A DNA stretch of 64,000 bases, taken from Rossellomorea arthrocnemi (lineage in GTDB: Bacteria > Bacillota > Bacilli > Bacillales > Bacillaceae_B). Under the pieces are notes generated by a model that was not told the origin of the DNA, ran no database searches, and saw only the letters and a list, made by a program, of their open reading frames with translations. The DNA is taken from the NCBI RefSeq assembly GCF_904424705.1, contig NZ_CAJGBF010000006.1, positions 147,155 through 211,154 on the forward strand, read 5' to 3'. Below, one piece after another: positions 17,585 to 26,622 of this stretch (positions are counted from its first letter, which is position 1; every line of letters starts with the position of its first letter). A program made the translations under genes and the position numbers.

Positions 17585-18118
17585 TCACTTTTTACTATAT
17601 GACCTGCTTAAATATTTCTTCAACTGTTCAGTAAAAATCAGATTTACGGTTAAAGCAAAGCAATAGAAACCATAGGAGTAGGATATCTTCCAGGCTTTAT
17701 AATGAAAGACGTCAAAGTATTCCGCTGAAACCCATTCGAGCACAGCAAGGAAGAAGGCGTACACTAAAATATAGAAAATCTTGTTGGGCTTACATTTTCG
17801 ATAAATGTGAATGAAAAGGACAATCGGGATGGGGTAAACGACTATTTGCAGTATGGCATCGAATAATTCCCCATGACCATAATCCAGTGTGTCATAAAAA
17901 TCAAGTGGTGGTTCTGCCAGCATTCGATCTCCCGTTGTGGCAAATACTAAGTTGAAAACAACTAAGGCAATGATTTCCGTTTGCAATAATTGGGGTTCCA
18001 GAGAACGGATCAATATGAAAACACCCACACATACTACAACTATGGCAAGTACAAATAGTTCATTTTTATCGAAGGTTTTAGGTGTGAGGGGTTCTAGAAT
18101 TTTTGTTAACTTAGTCAA
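17585..18118 (-). CDS. CBO0543-type membrane protein
   Basis: From a TTG at 18118, 9 bases after AAGGAGC, the product is about 177 residues with five hydrophobic segments. The pattern N-x-V-F-x-x-x-x-D (NLVFATTGDRML), a soluble DYGHGELFDAILQIVVYP loop and KIFYILVYAFFLAVLEWVSAEYF resembles the CBO0543 family of unknown function. It overlaps the end of the neighbouring membrane-protein gene by a few bases, so the two are translated together. The same type of protein appears frameshifted at 61277-61826. Confidence 0.6.
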   Translation of the reverse strand: MTKLTKILEPLTPKTFDKNELFVLAIVVVCVGVFILIRSLEPQLLQTEIIALVVFNLVFATTGDRMLAEPPLDFYDTLDYGHGELFDAILQIVVYPIPIVLFIHIYRKCKPNKIFYILVYAFFLAVLEWVSAEYFDVFHYKAWKISYSYGFYCFALTVNLIFTEQLKKYLSRSYSKK

Positions 18119-18593
18119 TAAAAACAAGCTCCTTTTTCATAATCAAGGAAAATCGAAGCATAAAAACAAAAGATAAAAGAAGAATGCCCGCTGTGATACA
18201 TACATCTATTATCGGATACCATCCAGGGGTCTTAGATATTAATACCTCTGTTTGTAATAAAATGTATTTTGATACAACATCGATCCCAATCCACAACAAG
18301 GCCATCATCCATTGATAAAACGCTGGTATTTTTGATCGAAAGGAATACAATACCCACATTAATAAAAGAGGGAGGAATAAGCCATAATGAAGGTAGCTTA
18401 TCACTCTCGGAATGACCTCTACATTCACAGAAAGCCGATCATATGCAGAAAAGATTTTGAAATTGATGTGTTGACATAAAAAGGAATTAAACAAACCGAG
18501 TACTAATATCTCCACTCCCTTGAATCTTTTTAATAATCCTTTTATAGAAAAGAGCAATATAAGTGAGAACAAAGCCGTAACGATCAATAGCAT
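18111..18593 (-). CDS. Five-helix membrane protein, partner of the CBO0543-type gene
   Basis: Starting at the ATG at 18593 (AAGGGGTGA 8 bases upstream; the longer frame to 18629 has none), the product is 160 residues. It has five hydrophobic segments with short polar loops such as SAYDRLSVNVEVIPR. Size and layout match its downstream neighbour, with which it overlaps by about 8 bases. The pair may form a heteromer. The family assignment is weaker than for the neighbour and no function is known. Confidence 0.5.
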   Translation of the reverse strand: MLLIVTALFSLILLFSIKGLLKRFKGVEILVLGLFNSFLCQHINFKIFSAYDRLSVNVEVIPRVISYLHYGLFLPLLLMWVLYSFRSKIPAFYQWMMALLWIGIDVVSKYILLQTEVLISKTPGWYPIIDVCITAGILLLSFVFMLRFSLIMKKELVFID

Positions 18594-18731
18594 CTCCCGG
18601 TTCACCCCTTTTCGTATTAGACTGCCCACATTTGGGCTTTTTATCGTTTTGCTAAAAAAGTGAGAAGAGTAACTAGAAATAGGGCTGAATCCCCCGGTAC
18701 AAACGCTCCGGTGTGCTCACCCCTAAAATCA

Positions 18732-19137
18732 TCATGATGTATCCTGGTGCGGAATGATCATAAAATCCTTCATATTTTCTCCAATAATATAGTGGGAAAA
18801 CCACATCAAATTCTGTTTCATAATCGCTGCATACATTCCCGGCTGATCAGAACGATAGGCCATCCCTTTAAAGATAATGAATTCTGACTCCACTTTCATA
18901 TCCATCAACCCTTGATAGAGCTCAAATACATTGGAAATAGGTACTCTAGCCCAATTCGCCATGTTGGATTAAGGTGGGAGTACAAGCTGATTGAATATAT
19001 GTCATGGGTGAGGTTTTAGCATATTCTTCTGGGTCACTCCACGGCGTATTTCCTAGATGCATCCTAATAAAGTAAGGTATATCCGTATTCACGTAATGGT
19101 TTCTCCAATTCGTCATCCCACCTCCGACTGAGGCCAC
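18732..19137 (-). pseudogene. Remnant of an S9-type prolyl oligopeptidase gene
   Basis: Two adjacent minus-strand frames together read as the C-terminal part of an S9 acylaminoacyl-peptidase-like enzyme. The first (19137 to 18946) has GGGMTNWRNHYVNTDIPYF and TPTLIQHGE. The second (from about 18955) continues RVPISNVFELYQGL, then ESEFIIFKGMAY and WFSHYI. A +1 shift and a TAG at about 18946 break it. The catalytic Ser region and the whole N-terminal propeller are gone, so this is a dead fragment about one fifth the size of the usual gene. Confidence 0.75.
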
Positions 19138-19188
19138 CTTAAATCGATCACTTTAGGTAGAGCAGAAAGCTGATATAAACCCTCCCTT

Positions 19189-20346
19189 TCATTCAAATCG
19201 AACCCTCCTCAACCCCACCATCAGAAACACAACCGCAAACCCAAGCAGGATGCCAACTGGTGCAAGAATATCCGCAACTCCTCCTCCTCTTACCGTCAAT
19301 TCAGCAAATCCCTCCATTCCCCAGTACTGGGGAAGAAATCTTGCAATCTCTTGAATAACGTCTGGCATAATATCAACCGGCCAGTAGACCCCTGCAAGCA
19401 TGCAGGAGGAGATGATGATCAGGTTCCCGAAGACCGATTGCTGTTCTGATGTTTTGACGAATCCGGCGATGAAAAGGCCGAGTCCGATGATGCAGAGAAG
19501 CAGGCTTGAAACGAGGATCACGTTAGCGAATGTATTGCCCCATTCTATATGAAAGATCATTTGTGACAGTGTCATCAAGATCCCGAACTGGATCCAGCCG
19601 ATGAGGAAGAATGCCAGCATGTATCCACCCAGTAGTTCGAACTTTGTGGCAGGTGTGGACATCATTCGGTACCAGACGCCGTTTTGTCTCGCTTCTAGAA
19701 GGATCCCGGTACTGGATAGCATGGCAATCATGACGAACATGATCGTGAAACCAGCAGAGCGTGCCGTCAGATTGTTCATCGTTTTGAGGTTTTCATTTTT
19801 GGTGACCGATACGATTTCAACTGGTGCCGGTACTGATTTTAGATCGTCTGAGATTTTCTCCTGGATGGCAGTTGGATTCTCTCCTGTGATATCTTGATAA
19901 TATCGTGCAGCTGTCGTACTTATCTTTAGCTTCGTAAGCCTGTCATTGATGAGTTGCTCGACAAGGGCGGCCCCCTCGAAGGAAGGAGCGGAAACGAAAA
20001 CGACTTTAGGTGTTTCCTGGTTTTTCCATTTATCTTCAAATCCATTTTCTACTCGAATATATCCTGTGATTTCCTGTTTATCAAATTTTTCTGCAACGGA
20101 TTTTGCATTTCCCTTTTTAAAACTGAAGGCATCGGTTCCTTTCAATTCGTTAATCAATTCCTGTGATAATCCCGTCCGGTCTTCGTCGACCACCAATATC
20201 TCCGGTTTATATTCCCCATTTCCGGTTACTGCCCCACCAAAGATGAAGGTAAATAATAAGGGCATTCCGAACAGAAGCAGGAGTGTCCGGCGGTGTTGAA
20301 AAAGTCGTTTGATTTCAAAGCGGGCGATGCTGATGATTTTCCTCAT
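19189..20346 (-). CDS. lnrN: ABC-2 exporter permease, LnrN-like
   Basis: The 385-residue permease has the type V exporter layout: one N-terminal helix (residues 20-38), a large extracytoplasmic domain (about 45-175; ILVVDEDRTGLSQELIN) and five C-terminal helices. Gene order lnrJ-K-L-M-N matches the B. subtilis linearmycin-resistance locus (yfiJKLMN), where LnrLMN removes amphiphilic polyene lipids from the membrane. It is the last gene, 13 bp after lnrM. I infer the same type of function; the actual inducer in this organism is unknown. Confidence 0.82.
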   Translation of the reverse strand: MRKIISIARFEIKRLFQHRRTLLLLFGMPLLFTFIFGGAVTGNGEYKPEILVVDEDRTGLSQELINELKGTDAFSFKKGNAKSVAEKFDKQEITGYIRVENGFEDKWKNQETPKVVFVSAPSFEGAALVEQLINDRLTKLKISTTAARYYQDITGENPTAIQEKISDDLKSVPAPVEIVSVTKNENLKTMNNLTARSAGFTIMFVMIAMLSSTGILLEARQNGVWYRMMSTPATKFELLGGYMLAFFLIGWIQFGILMTLSQMIFHIEWGNTFANVILVSSLLLCIIGLGLFIAGFVKTSEQQSVFGNLIIISSCMLAGVYWPVDIMPDVIQEIARFLPQYWGMEGFAELTVRGGGVADILAPVGILLGFAVVFLMVGLRRVRFE

Positions 20347-20359
20347 TCTATTTCTCTCC

Positions 20360-21574
20360 TTATCTAAGCTTTAATTTCAGTGAACCGATCCACAATGAGG
20401 CAAGACCGCTCAGTACGAGTATGATGACAGGCAGGGTGAGTGCCTCCCAGGAATTTCCGTTCATAATGTCGAGTAACCCGCCGAGGGCCCATTTATTTGG
20501 GGCGATGCCCGCGAATTGCTGTAAAGCGTCGGGAAACGATGCCAGTGGAATCATTGAACCACCCAGTAGTGCTAGAACCTGAACACCGATTCCACCGATG
20601 GAATCGACCGCCTTTTCTTCGGTTATAAAACCGGCAAGCATCATCGCAAATCCCGAAACCGAAATGGAGTAAGCGATGCCCAACAGAACGAGCTGCATTA
20701 TATTACTGCCCCAGCTGACTCCAAATAAAAAGTGGGTTACGAGGACGAACACCGTGAACTGAAGGATGGTGAACGAAAAGGTGCCAAGGAACTTCCCCCC
20801 TATAATGGATGAGTGACGGATGGGACTAATCATGAGTCTTGCCAATGTATCGGTATTCCTCTCCTGAATGATCGTTTTGGCCCCCATGGTCGTGTTGAAC
20901 AGGATGAACATAGCCCCCATGGCAGCGGCGTAGTACTGCATGCCAGAAAGAGGTTCTTTACCGTCTTTTTCAGAGACGACTCCGCTTACCTTGGAATCGG
21001 CAATCTCAGTAAGTTTTACTGAAAGATCCTTCATGGTACCGGAACGGTCGAGATTCTGATTAGAAACCAACAAAGCCGAGGTGAGTCCTCCCCCTACTGT
21101 CCTAGAAGCCGCCGATACGGTCGTCACCCGATTGGTGAAGGATTCGGTGATGGCGGAAAGGATGGAAAACTGAATATCTTTTGCAGGATCTTTGAGCATT
21201 TTGACCGGCCGGCTTTCCCCTTTCAACAATCCTTCTCCCCAAGCCTTTGGGAATACGAGACCGGCGTCCACCTTCCCCTCTTCGATGGCATTCCGTAATT
21301 CTGCGTCCGTATTAAAATTCTTTAAGGTGATGCTATCCTTCAATTCTTCTCCCTGCAGGGTGCCTTGAAGAAATTGGTCTGTCAGTTCATCTTGTGACGT
21401 TGCAACGACACCCGCAGTCAAGTCAGGAAGCGATCCGTTTTCACTGAACACACCGCTCAAAGCCGATCCAAGAATGGCTGTCAGGATGATTGGCATGAGT
21501 AATAGTGTGATAAAGGATTTCCGATCCTTGAGGCGGATCTTGATATCTTTCCATGCAATGGTGAACATGCTCAT
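20360..21574 (-). CDS. lnrM: ABC-2 exporter permease, LnrM-like
   Basis: The 404-residue protein has one N-terminal helix (about 20-40), an extracytoplasmic domain (to about 215) and five C-terminal helices with the ABC-2 signature QERNTDTLARLMISPIRHSSIIGGK. It should form the heterodimeric channel with LnrN. It is 12 bp downstream of the ATPase gene and starts with ATG after AGGAGGGG. The paralogous pair of permeases plus the dedicated two-component system upstream is the hallmark of the lnr locus. Confidence 0.82.
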   Translation of the reverse strand: MSMFTIAWKDIKIRLKDRKSFITLLLMPIILTAILGSALSGVFSENGSLPDLTAGVVATSQDELTDQFLQGTLQGEELKDSITLKNFNTDAELRNAIEEGKVDAGLVFPKAWGEGLLKGESRPVKMLKDPAKDIQFSILSAITESFTNRVTTVSAASRTVGGGLTSALLVSNQNLDRSGTMKDLSVKLTEIADSKVSGVVSEKDGKEPLSGMQYYAAAMGAMFILFNTTMGAKTIIQERNTDTLARLMISPIRHSSIIGGKFLGTFSFTILQFTVFVLVTHFLFGVSWGSNIMQLVLLGIAYSISVSGFAMMLAGFITEEKAVDSIGGIGVQVLALLGGSMIPLASFPDALQQFAGIAPNKWALGGLLDIMNGNSWEALTLPVIILVLSGLASLWIGSLKLKLR

Positions 21575-21586
21575 TTCTTTCCCCTC

Positions 21587-22522
21587 CTAATCACGTAACG
21601 TTCGTCCTGTCAGCTGCAGGAAAAGTGTCTCAAGATTTGATTCTTTGATTTCAACGGATTCGATTATCAATCCAGCCTGGACGGCAGATGTGATGATGGT
21701 TGCGACGGTTTCCTGCGGGTTCGGTGCAACCACTTCGATGATGCCGTCTTCTTGTTGAAAAGTGATTTGCGTCGTTTCCTTTGTATTTTCCAACACTTGT
21801 CTTGCCTCATCTGATAAACTTTCAACTTTCATCTGGATGAAACTGCTTCCCGTAAGGCGGCTACACAGTTCCGCCTTCGTCCCAAGGGCGATCACTTCTC
21901 CGTGATCGATGATGCCGACACGGTTACAAAGGAACTCGACTTCCTCCATGTAATGACTCGTGTAGATGATGGTCATACCTTTTTCATTCAGACCTTTGAC
22001 CGTTTCGAGTATATGGTTCCTTGACTGTGGATCGATTCCCACTGTCGGTTCATCCATGATCAACAGTTCCGGTTCGTGCATCAAGGCGGCTCCGATGTTG
22101 ATTCTCCGTTTCATGCCGCCTGAGAAGGTTTCAATGCGGTCTTTTCCCCGCTCCTTCAGTCCGACGATTTCGAGTACTTCTTCTACTCGTCTTTTTGCCT
22201 GAGATCCGTTCAAACCGTACATCTTCCCCCAGAACAACAGATTATCCCTTGCAGACATCGTTGGATATAGAGCGATTTCCTGAGGAACCACTCCGATTTT
22301 CTTTTTGATGAGCACCGGAAATTGTTTTACCGATTTACTGGTCACCAGCACCTCCCCATGGTCGTAGGGTACAAGTCCGCAAATCATGGAAATCGTCGTT
22401 GATTTTCCCGCTCCGTTCGGCCCAAGCAATCCGAACGACTCACCCTTTTCAATCGTAAAAGATACATTTTTCACGACCTCTTTTTTTCCATAGCTTTTCT
22501 TCAGCTCTTTCACCTCTAACAT
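21587..22522 (-). CDS. lnrL: ABC exporter ATPase, LnrL-like
   Basis: The 311-residue protein has all nucleotide-binding motifs: Walker A GPNGAGKST (residues 34-42), Q-loop VPQE, signature FSGGMKRR, Walker B LLIMDEP and the H-loop TSHY. A C-terminal extension (about 220-311) typical of this export ATPase group follows. It starts the lnrLMN operon, with its own predicted promoter at 22557-22584, after the lnrJK terminator. LnrK is the expected activator. Confidence 0.88.
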   Translation of the reverse strand: MLEVKELKKSYGKKEVVKNVSFTIEKGESFGLLGPNGAGKSTTISMICGLVPYDHGEVLVTSKSVKQFPVLIKKKIGVVPQEIALYPTMSARDNLLFWGKMYGLNGSQAKRRVEEVLEIVGLKERGKDRIETFSGGMKRRINIGAALMHEPELLIMDEPTVGIDPQSRNHILETVKGLNEKGMTIIYTSHYMEEVEFLCNRVGIIDHGEVIALGTKAELCSRLTGSSFIQMKVESLSDEARQVLENTKETTQITFQQEDGIIEVVAPNPQETVATIITSAVQAGLIIESVEIKESNLETLFLQLTGRTLRD

Positions 22523-22556
22523 ATCTCCACACCCTTTTTTCTTTGACTGTACTTAA

Positions 22557-22584
22557 AGTATAGCGGGGTTTCTCTCTTTCCAAA
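22557..22584 (-). promoter_or_regulatory. Predicted promoter of lnrLMN
   Basis: Minus strand TTTGGA (22579-22584), 16-base spacer, TATACT (22557-22562), about 35 bases ahead of the lnrL start. The weak -35 box fits activation by LnrK. Confidence 0.45.
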
Positions 22585-22610
22585 TCCCTCCAGCGATAGA
22601 AATTGAACAT

Positions 22611-22637
22611 AAAAAAATACAGCTTTGATAGCTGTAT
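22611..22637 (-). terminator. Terminator between lnrJK and lnrLMN
   Basis: ATACAGCT (22617-22624) pairs with AGCTGTAT (22630-22637) around a 5-base loop, followed on the minus strand by seven T. It divides the regulatory genes from the exporter genes. Confidence 0.85.
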
Positions 22638-22668
22638 CTCATAGGGGTACTATGCTAAAAGTCATGTA

Positions 22669-23325
22669 TCAATAATGCGTGATATGATATCGGACGGCAA
22701 AGATCGCCGCCTGGGTACGGTCCCTTAACTGGAGTTTACTGATGAGGTTGGAGACATGATTCTTTACGGTTCCTTCAGAAATAAACAGTTCTCCTGCTAT
22801 CTCTTTATTGTTCAATCCGAGACCGAGTTTATTCAAAACCTCCAGCTCCCGTTCTGTCAGGTCCTTCACGATTTCAGGTACTGTGTTGAGTTGTTCTGTG
22901 GGCTGATTCCGTCTCATTTCCTTGACGATATCTGCCGTCAGCTCTTTCGGGAGGACCATGCCGCCGGATTGAACCGTCATGATGGCCTGAACGATGGCAT
23001 CCGTCGGCATATCCTTCAATAAGTATCCACTCGCCCCTTCCTCCAAGGCTTCAAAGATGAGTTCACTATCATTGAAGGTCGTGAGCATGAGCACTTTGAT
23101 GTCGGGATAAGTGGACGTGATGAGTTTTGTTCCTTCTACCCCGCTTGCGACAGGCATGCGGATATCCATCAATACGATGTCCGGACGGAGTTCCCCTGCC
23201 TTCACGTACGCCTCCTGACCATTGGACGCGACTCCTGCCACATCAATTTCCTGTCTGAGATCCAGAATCGTGGCAAGTCCGTCCCTCATTAATTCCTGAT
23301 CATCGACGATTAATATTCTGACCAT
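22669..23325 (-). CDS. lnrK: NarL-type response regulator, LnrK-like
   Basis: The 218-residue protein has an intact receiver domain (VDDQ at 7-10, phosphoacceptor Asp54 in LMDIRMP, Thr in MLTTFND, Lys in LLKDMP) and a LuxR-type helix-turn-helix (LTERELEVLNKLGLG, then NNKEIAGELFISEGTVKNHV). It overlaps the kinase gene by 26 bases, so it is translationally coupled to its partner. It should bind upstream of lnrLMN after phosphorylation. Confidence 0.88.
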   Translation of the reverse strand: MVRILIVDDQELMRDGLATILDLRQEIDVAGVASNGQEAYVKAGELRPDIVLMDIRMPVASGVEGTKLITSTYPDIKVLMLTTFNDSELIFEALEEGASGYLLKDMPTDAIVQAIMTVQSGGMVLPKELTADIVKEMRRNQPTEQLNTVPEIVKDLTERELEVLNKLGLGLNNKEIAGELFISEGTVKNHVSNLISKLQLRDRTQAAIFAVRYHITHY

Positions 23326-24520
23326 TATGTTCCCCCATTTGCCATTTCATTTCGATAAGCGGTACCGTTGCTTTCACAATAAATCCTTCTTTCGTGTTTT
23401 CGAATACGGTGGTCCCTCCATGTTCATGGATTCTGTCCCTCATATGCTTCAGGCCGAAGCCGGGATTGATTTCCGCTGCTCCTTGTCCGTCATCCTTAAT
23501 ACTGATTTCTACCATAGATTCCGAGACTTCGAGCACGACGCTCGATTCCATCGCCCCGCCGTGCCGGACAGCATTAGTGATGGATTCCTGTATGACCCGG
23601 GTCAGGTCCAGTTGGACAGAAATCGGAATGGATGACACATCTCCTTTGACCGTGAAGCTTGAGGCAAGACCTGTCATTACCTGATAATCTTCCAAGAGCT
23701 TTCGTACCGTCGTGACGAAGGATTGCGGCTGATCGTGATCCTTCAAGGTCCTGACAGACAGGCGTATTTCCTGAAGGGTCTCCCTCGCCAAGTCCTCACA
23801 GAGCTCCATCTTCTGCTTGCTCGTTTCAGGTCGGGAATCCATCAATTCTTTCGCTACCTGAAGCTGAACGAGAAGGGCCGTCATCTTATGACCGACTGTA
23901 TCATGGATTTCTCCTGAAATCCGGTTCCGTTCTCGGATCAGCGTCAACTCCTCCACTTGCTTGGAGTAATGATGCAATTGCTCATGAGCGGAGGTTAACT
24001 GCGTATGGGTCTCTTGCAATTCCCCGTACTGGGTTTCAATTTTTGCCCTTGCATGGAGAAGTTTATGAATGAGGCGTCCGACGACGGCTTCAAACACAAT
24101 TAAGCTGAAATTAATGAGATTCTCTATGAGGGAAAACGTGCCTGTAGTCTGAAAAATATAGTACATAGAGCCGGCCCAAATGATGAAAAAGGCAATGGTG
24201 AAGCCCCAAAGGACACGTCTGTCTTCAGTAAATAAGAACAGTGTCACTGCATTTACACCGAACAGAATTAAATACAGGGATGATGCCGGGTAAACAACCA
24301 CAAACCCGGTAATCAGGATGAAATCCAGGGCAAGAGGAAGAGGATAATATGTATGTTCACGAGCGGATACAAGTAAAAAATGATTCAGGATGAACCCGGT
24401 TACCCCTATGATGACATAGGTGATTTGGGCGGTGGTAGGTGCTTCTACAGAAGAATAGTAGATATAACTGATCATGATGAACATAACCAGACGAAGACTG
24501 CTTAAGAATGTCAGTTTCAT
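23300..24520 (-). CDS. lnrJ: HisKA_3 sensor kinase, LnrJ-like
   Basis: The 406-residue kinase has a membrane domain of about five or six helices in residues 8-150 with very short loops. It therefore probably senses a signal within the membrane. A coiled-coil linker (155-195) leads to the HisKA_3 dimerisation motif with the phosphoacceptor His206 (SGEIHDTVGHKM), an N-box (ESITNAVRHGGA) and DGQGAAE plus GFGLKHMRDR of the ATPase domain. The full domain set matches LnrJ. The start follows AAGGGGG. Confidence 0.85.
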   Translation of the reverse strand: MKLTFLSSLRLVMFIMISYIYYSSVEAPTTAQITYVIIGVTGFILNHFLLVSAREHTYYPLPLALDFILITGFVVVYPASSLYLILFGVNAVTLFLFTEDRRVLWGFTIAFFIIWAGSMYYIFQTTGTFSLIENLINFSLIVFEAVVGRLIHKLLHARAKIETQYGELQETHTQLTSAHEQLHHYSKQVEELTLIRERNRISGEIHDTVGHKMTALLVQLQVAKELMDSRPETSKQKMELCEDLARETLQEIRLSVRTLKDHDQPQSFVTTVRKLLEDYQVMTGLASSFTVKGDVSSIPISVQLDLTRVIQESITNAVRHGGAMESSVVLEVSESMVEISIKDDGQGAAEINPGFGLKHMRDRIHEHGGTTVFENTKEGFIVKATVPLIEMKWQMGEHNGQNINRR

Positions 24521-24763
24521 ATGATCCCCCTTTGCTGTGGATATTCAGGTAGAAGATATTCCCATTATAAGCGTAATTTGATAGTTTGATAAGAAAAGAA
24601 TGTTAGTATGTTGGCTTAACGTAGACCCGAACGTGAAATTATTTGTAGACGATATCGGAGAATATGTATCAGCTAACTATAGGCAATGACAAGGGGGCGG
24701 GACTAAATTAGTTTGCGAAGCCAATAGGGCATGGGTCTGATTAGTCCTAGAGGTATTATTTGG

Positions 24764-24844
24764 AAAAAGACGCAATAAATTTAAAAATGACGCAATTAAT
24801 TTAAAAATGACGCAATCAAGCTCGAAAATGACGCAATTAATCTT
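24764..24844 (+). repeat. Four-unit 20/21-bp tandem array, array 2
   Basis: Units start at 24764, 24784, 24804 and 24825 (spacing 20, 20, 21). Each has A4-5(T/A)GACGCAAT followed by AT-rich or GCTCG filler. Core and period match the array at 8975-9074. It occupies the empty interval between lnrJ and the nucleotidyltransferase gene (24521-25090), which otherwise holds only a terminator. Confidence 0.85.
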
Positions 24845-25032
24845 CGACCCATTCTCTCTTCCTATACAAAGCCGATAAAAAAGAGCTCCACCCCATGAGA
24901 AGGTTGAAAACTCTATGATCTGAACGTCATTCCGAGACATTTCAATCATGTTTTAAGTTTTTTATAACTTTTTCGTTAACGAAAACAACACTCAGTCCCT
25001 AATCGAATCACTATCAGTTAAAACCATCAAAG

Positions 25033-25052
25033 CCCCATCCGGATATGGGGCA
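25033..25052 (-). terminator. Terminator of the nucleotidyltransferase gene
   Basis: GCCCCAT (25033-25039) pairs with ATGGGGC (25046-25052); the minus-strand continuation is TTTGATGGTTTT. Confidence 0.75.
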
Positions 25053-25090
25053 TTCCATATTCCAAGAGGGTTCTCTCACCATCTCCGTTT

Positions 25091-25903
25091 TCAGAAATCG
25101 TGCGATTCTCCGCACCAGACTTCATTCAATGCATTCCTGAACAGCATGTCCAATTCTGCCGTTGGATCAGGGATATGGATGTTTATCGATTTTACATACG
25201 CTTCTAAATGCTCGATTTCTTTATGAAGGTACTCATGTATGATATCGAGCCTCGGTTCAAGGTTTAACTCTTCTCCTGCTTTTTTCCTTTTTAACAAGGT
25301 TGCTATCGAGTCTTTTAATTCACCTGCTGGCAGCAGGTCTTCAACCAGTTCTTGAAATTCCATTGGAGGGATCGATTGATATTTTTCTATCCATTTGGCT
25401 GCCAGGACAGGACGGAGCACATAGAAATACTTTTTGATCCGGACTTCCTCCCCTTGAAGATAATCACGGAAGCTGCCCTTTGCCATGTTCAAGTAATGAT
25501 ACAGACAGGAAATGGGGGAAAACACCCTCTGATCGAGTTCCCTCATCTGATCGATAGTGGAATACGACTGGTAATAGACAATACTAGATTTAAGCCATTC
25601 CAGAAGAGGTGGATTTGATTTCCTGAATAATCTCAGTGCTTTTGTCAGCTCCCACCCGCTCATATCTAACAAGGGATCGATGGGAATCGAGATGGAATCC
25701 CTGGCAGGTATTTCGATCACATCCCTTTTCTGATCGATGGATAAATACCAGTTTGGTTTGTGGATATAAATAAACCGGACATCATAGTCGCTGTCCTTAG
25801 AAGGGAATCCCCACGCCCTGCTGCCGGATTCGCAGGCAAATAATATTTTTATATCGTTGTCCAGTTCGATTTGTTTGATGACTTCCGTGATATGTTCTTT
25901 CAT
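25091..25903 (-). CDS. Predicted nucleotidyltransferase (YcgL-type)
   Basis: The 270-residue protein starts at the ATG at 25903 (GGGGGT upstream). It has the polymerase-beta-like nucleotidyltransferase signature GSRAWGFPSKDSDYDVRFIY near residues 27-46, with the paired Asp metal ligands in DSDYD. A long helical C-terminal region follows (SCLYHYLNMAKGSFRDYL). This is the COG3541/YcgL arrangement. The biochemical substrate of the group is not established. It stands alone with its own terminator. Confidence 0.8.
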   Translation of the reverse strand: MKEHITEVIKQIELDNDIKILFACESGSRAWGFPSKDSDYDVRFIYIHKPNWYLSIDQKRDVIEIPARDSISIPIDPLLDMSGWELTKALRLFRKSNPPLLEWLKSSIVYYQSYSTIDQMRELDQRVFSPISCLYHYLNMAKGSFRDYLQGEEVRIKKYFYVLRPVLAAKWIEKYQSIPPMEFQELVEDLLPAGELKDSIATLLKRKKAGEELNLEPRLDIIHEYLHKEIEHLEAYVKSINIHIPDPTAELDMLFRNALNEVWCGESHDF

Positions 25904-25978
25904 GTTCGGACCCCCAATAGATGAATCAGGATACATTCTTGTACACTTAGATTCTATTCCTATTATTCAATCTCCTGC

Positions 25979-26013
25979 AAAAAAAGCGTATCCTTCTCTA
26001 TTCCGGATACGCT
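25979..26013 (-). terminator. Terminator of the RR-HK-GNAT operon
   Basis: AGCGTATCC (25985-25993) pairs with GGATACGCT (26005-26013), loop 11 bases, followed on the minus strand by seven T. Confidence 0.88.
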
Positions 26014-26019
26014 AAGCTG

Positions 26020-26601
26020 TTATTTCTCTATTATTTCAAACGTGCCTCTTTTCCGGACAGTCTCGAATCCTAATCGTTCATATAGATCTATTGCTCCAGG
26101 ATTGTTTTGGTTCACGTGGAGGGTGACGGATTTCATCCCATCACGTCTGAGGTCTTCTAAGCACTTGCACGTCAATACGGCAGCGATGCCCTTCCCCCTC
26201 CACTCCGGGATCACCCCCACCTGAATGATGTACCCGATTGAATCAGTGTCCTGATCGGTGGCAATGCACCCTACGGCCATGTCATTGACAGTGGCGATAT
26301 AGGACCGATCCGGTAGAAAATCTGGACCTGACGATATCCACTCCACCCATTTCTCCATGGACCACCCTGGAAATCCCGGACGGTCCTTAAAAGAGGCATC
26401 ATACACTTTGTAAAATTGCTCTTTAAACGACGGTGACCAACTCCTGAAAACCAAAGGAAAGGATATTTCGATTTGAGGGATGTCTGTTAAGGAGTGTTCC
26501 ATCACATATTCCTGGAAGACCAACTCATACCCCTTTTTTTGGTATTCTTGAATGATCTCTTCTGTTATGTTTTCATTTTTGATCTTTTGAACGTTGTTCA
26601 C
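26020..26601 (-). CDS. GNAT-family N-acetyltransferase
   Basis: From a GTG at 26601 with GGAGGGG 6 bases upstream, the product is 193 residues. The frame to 26616 would place that Shine-Dalgarno inside the gene. The acetyl-CoA motif A is IIQVGVIPEWRGKGIAAVLTCKCLE in two parts, and motif B is LHVNQNNPGAIDLYERLGFE. N-terminal residues about 1-45 form an extra helical region. It lies 21 bp after the sensor kinase gene on the same strand, so it is the last gene of a response-regulator/kinase/acetyltransferase operon. The acceptor substrate is unknown. Confidence 0.85.
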   Translation of the reverse strand: MNNVQKIKNENITEEIIQEYQKKGYELVFQEYVMEHSLTDIPQIEISFPLVFRSWSPSFKEQFYKVYDASFKDRPGFPGWSMEKWVEWISSGPDFLPDRSYIATVNDMAVGCIATDQDTDSIGYIIQVGVIPEWRGKGIAAVLTCKCLEDLRRDGMKSVTLHVNQNNPGAIDLYERLGFETVRKRGTFEIIEK

Positions 26602-26622
26602 CCTTTTCCCCTCCATACATCT

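Noticed and set aside
24677..24949. 90-codon minus-strand frame
   Set aside because: It reads through the 20-bp array, giving repetitive hydrophobic sequence without a ribosome binding site.
24521..25090. A hidden gene between lnrJ and the nucleotidyltransferase
   Set aside because: Only the tandem array and a terminator could be supported; no frame has a start signal.
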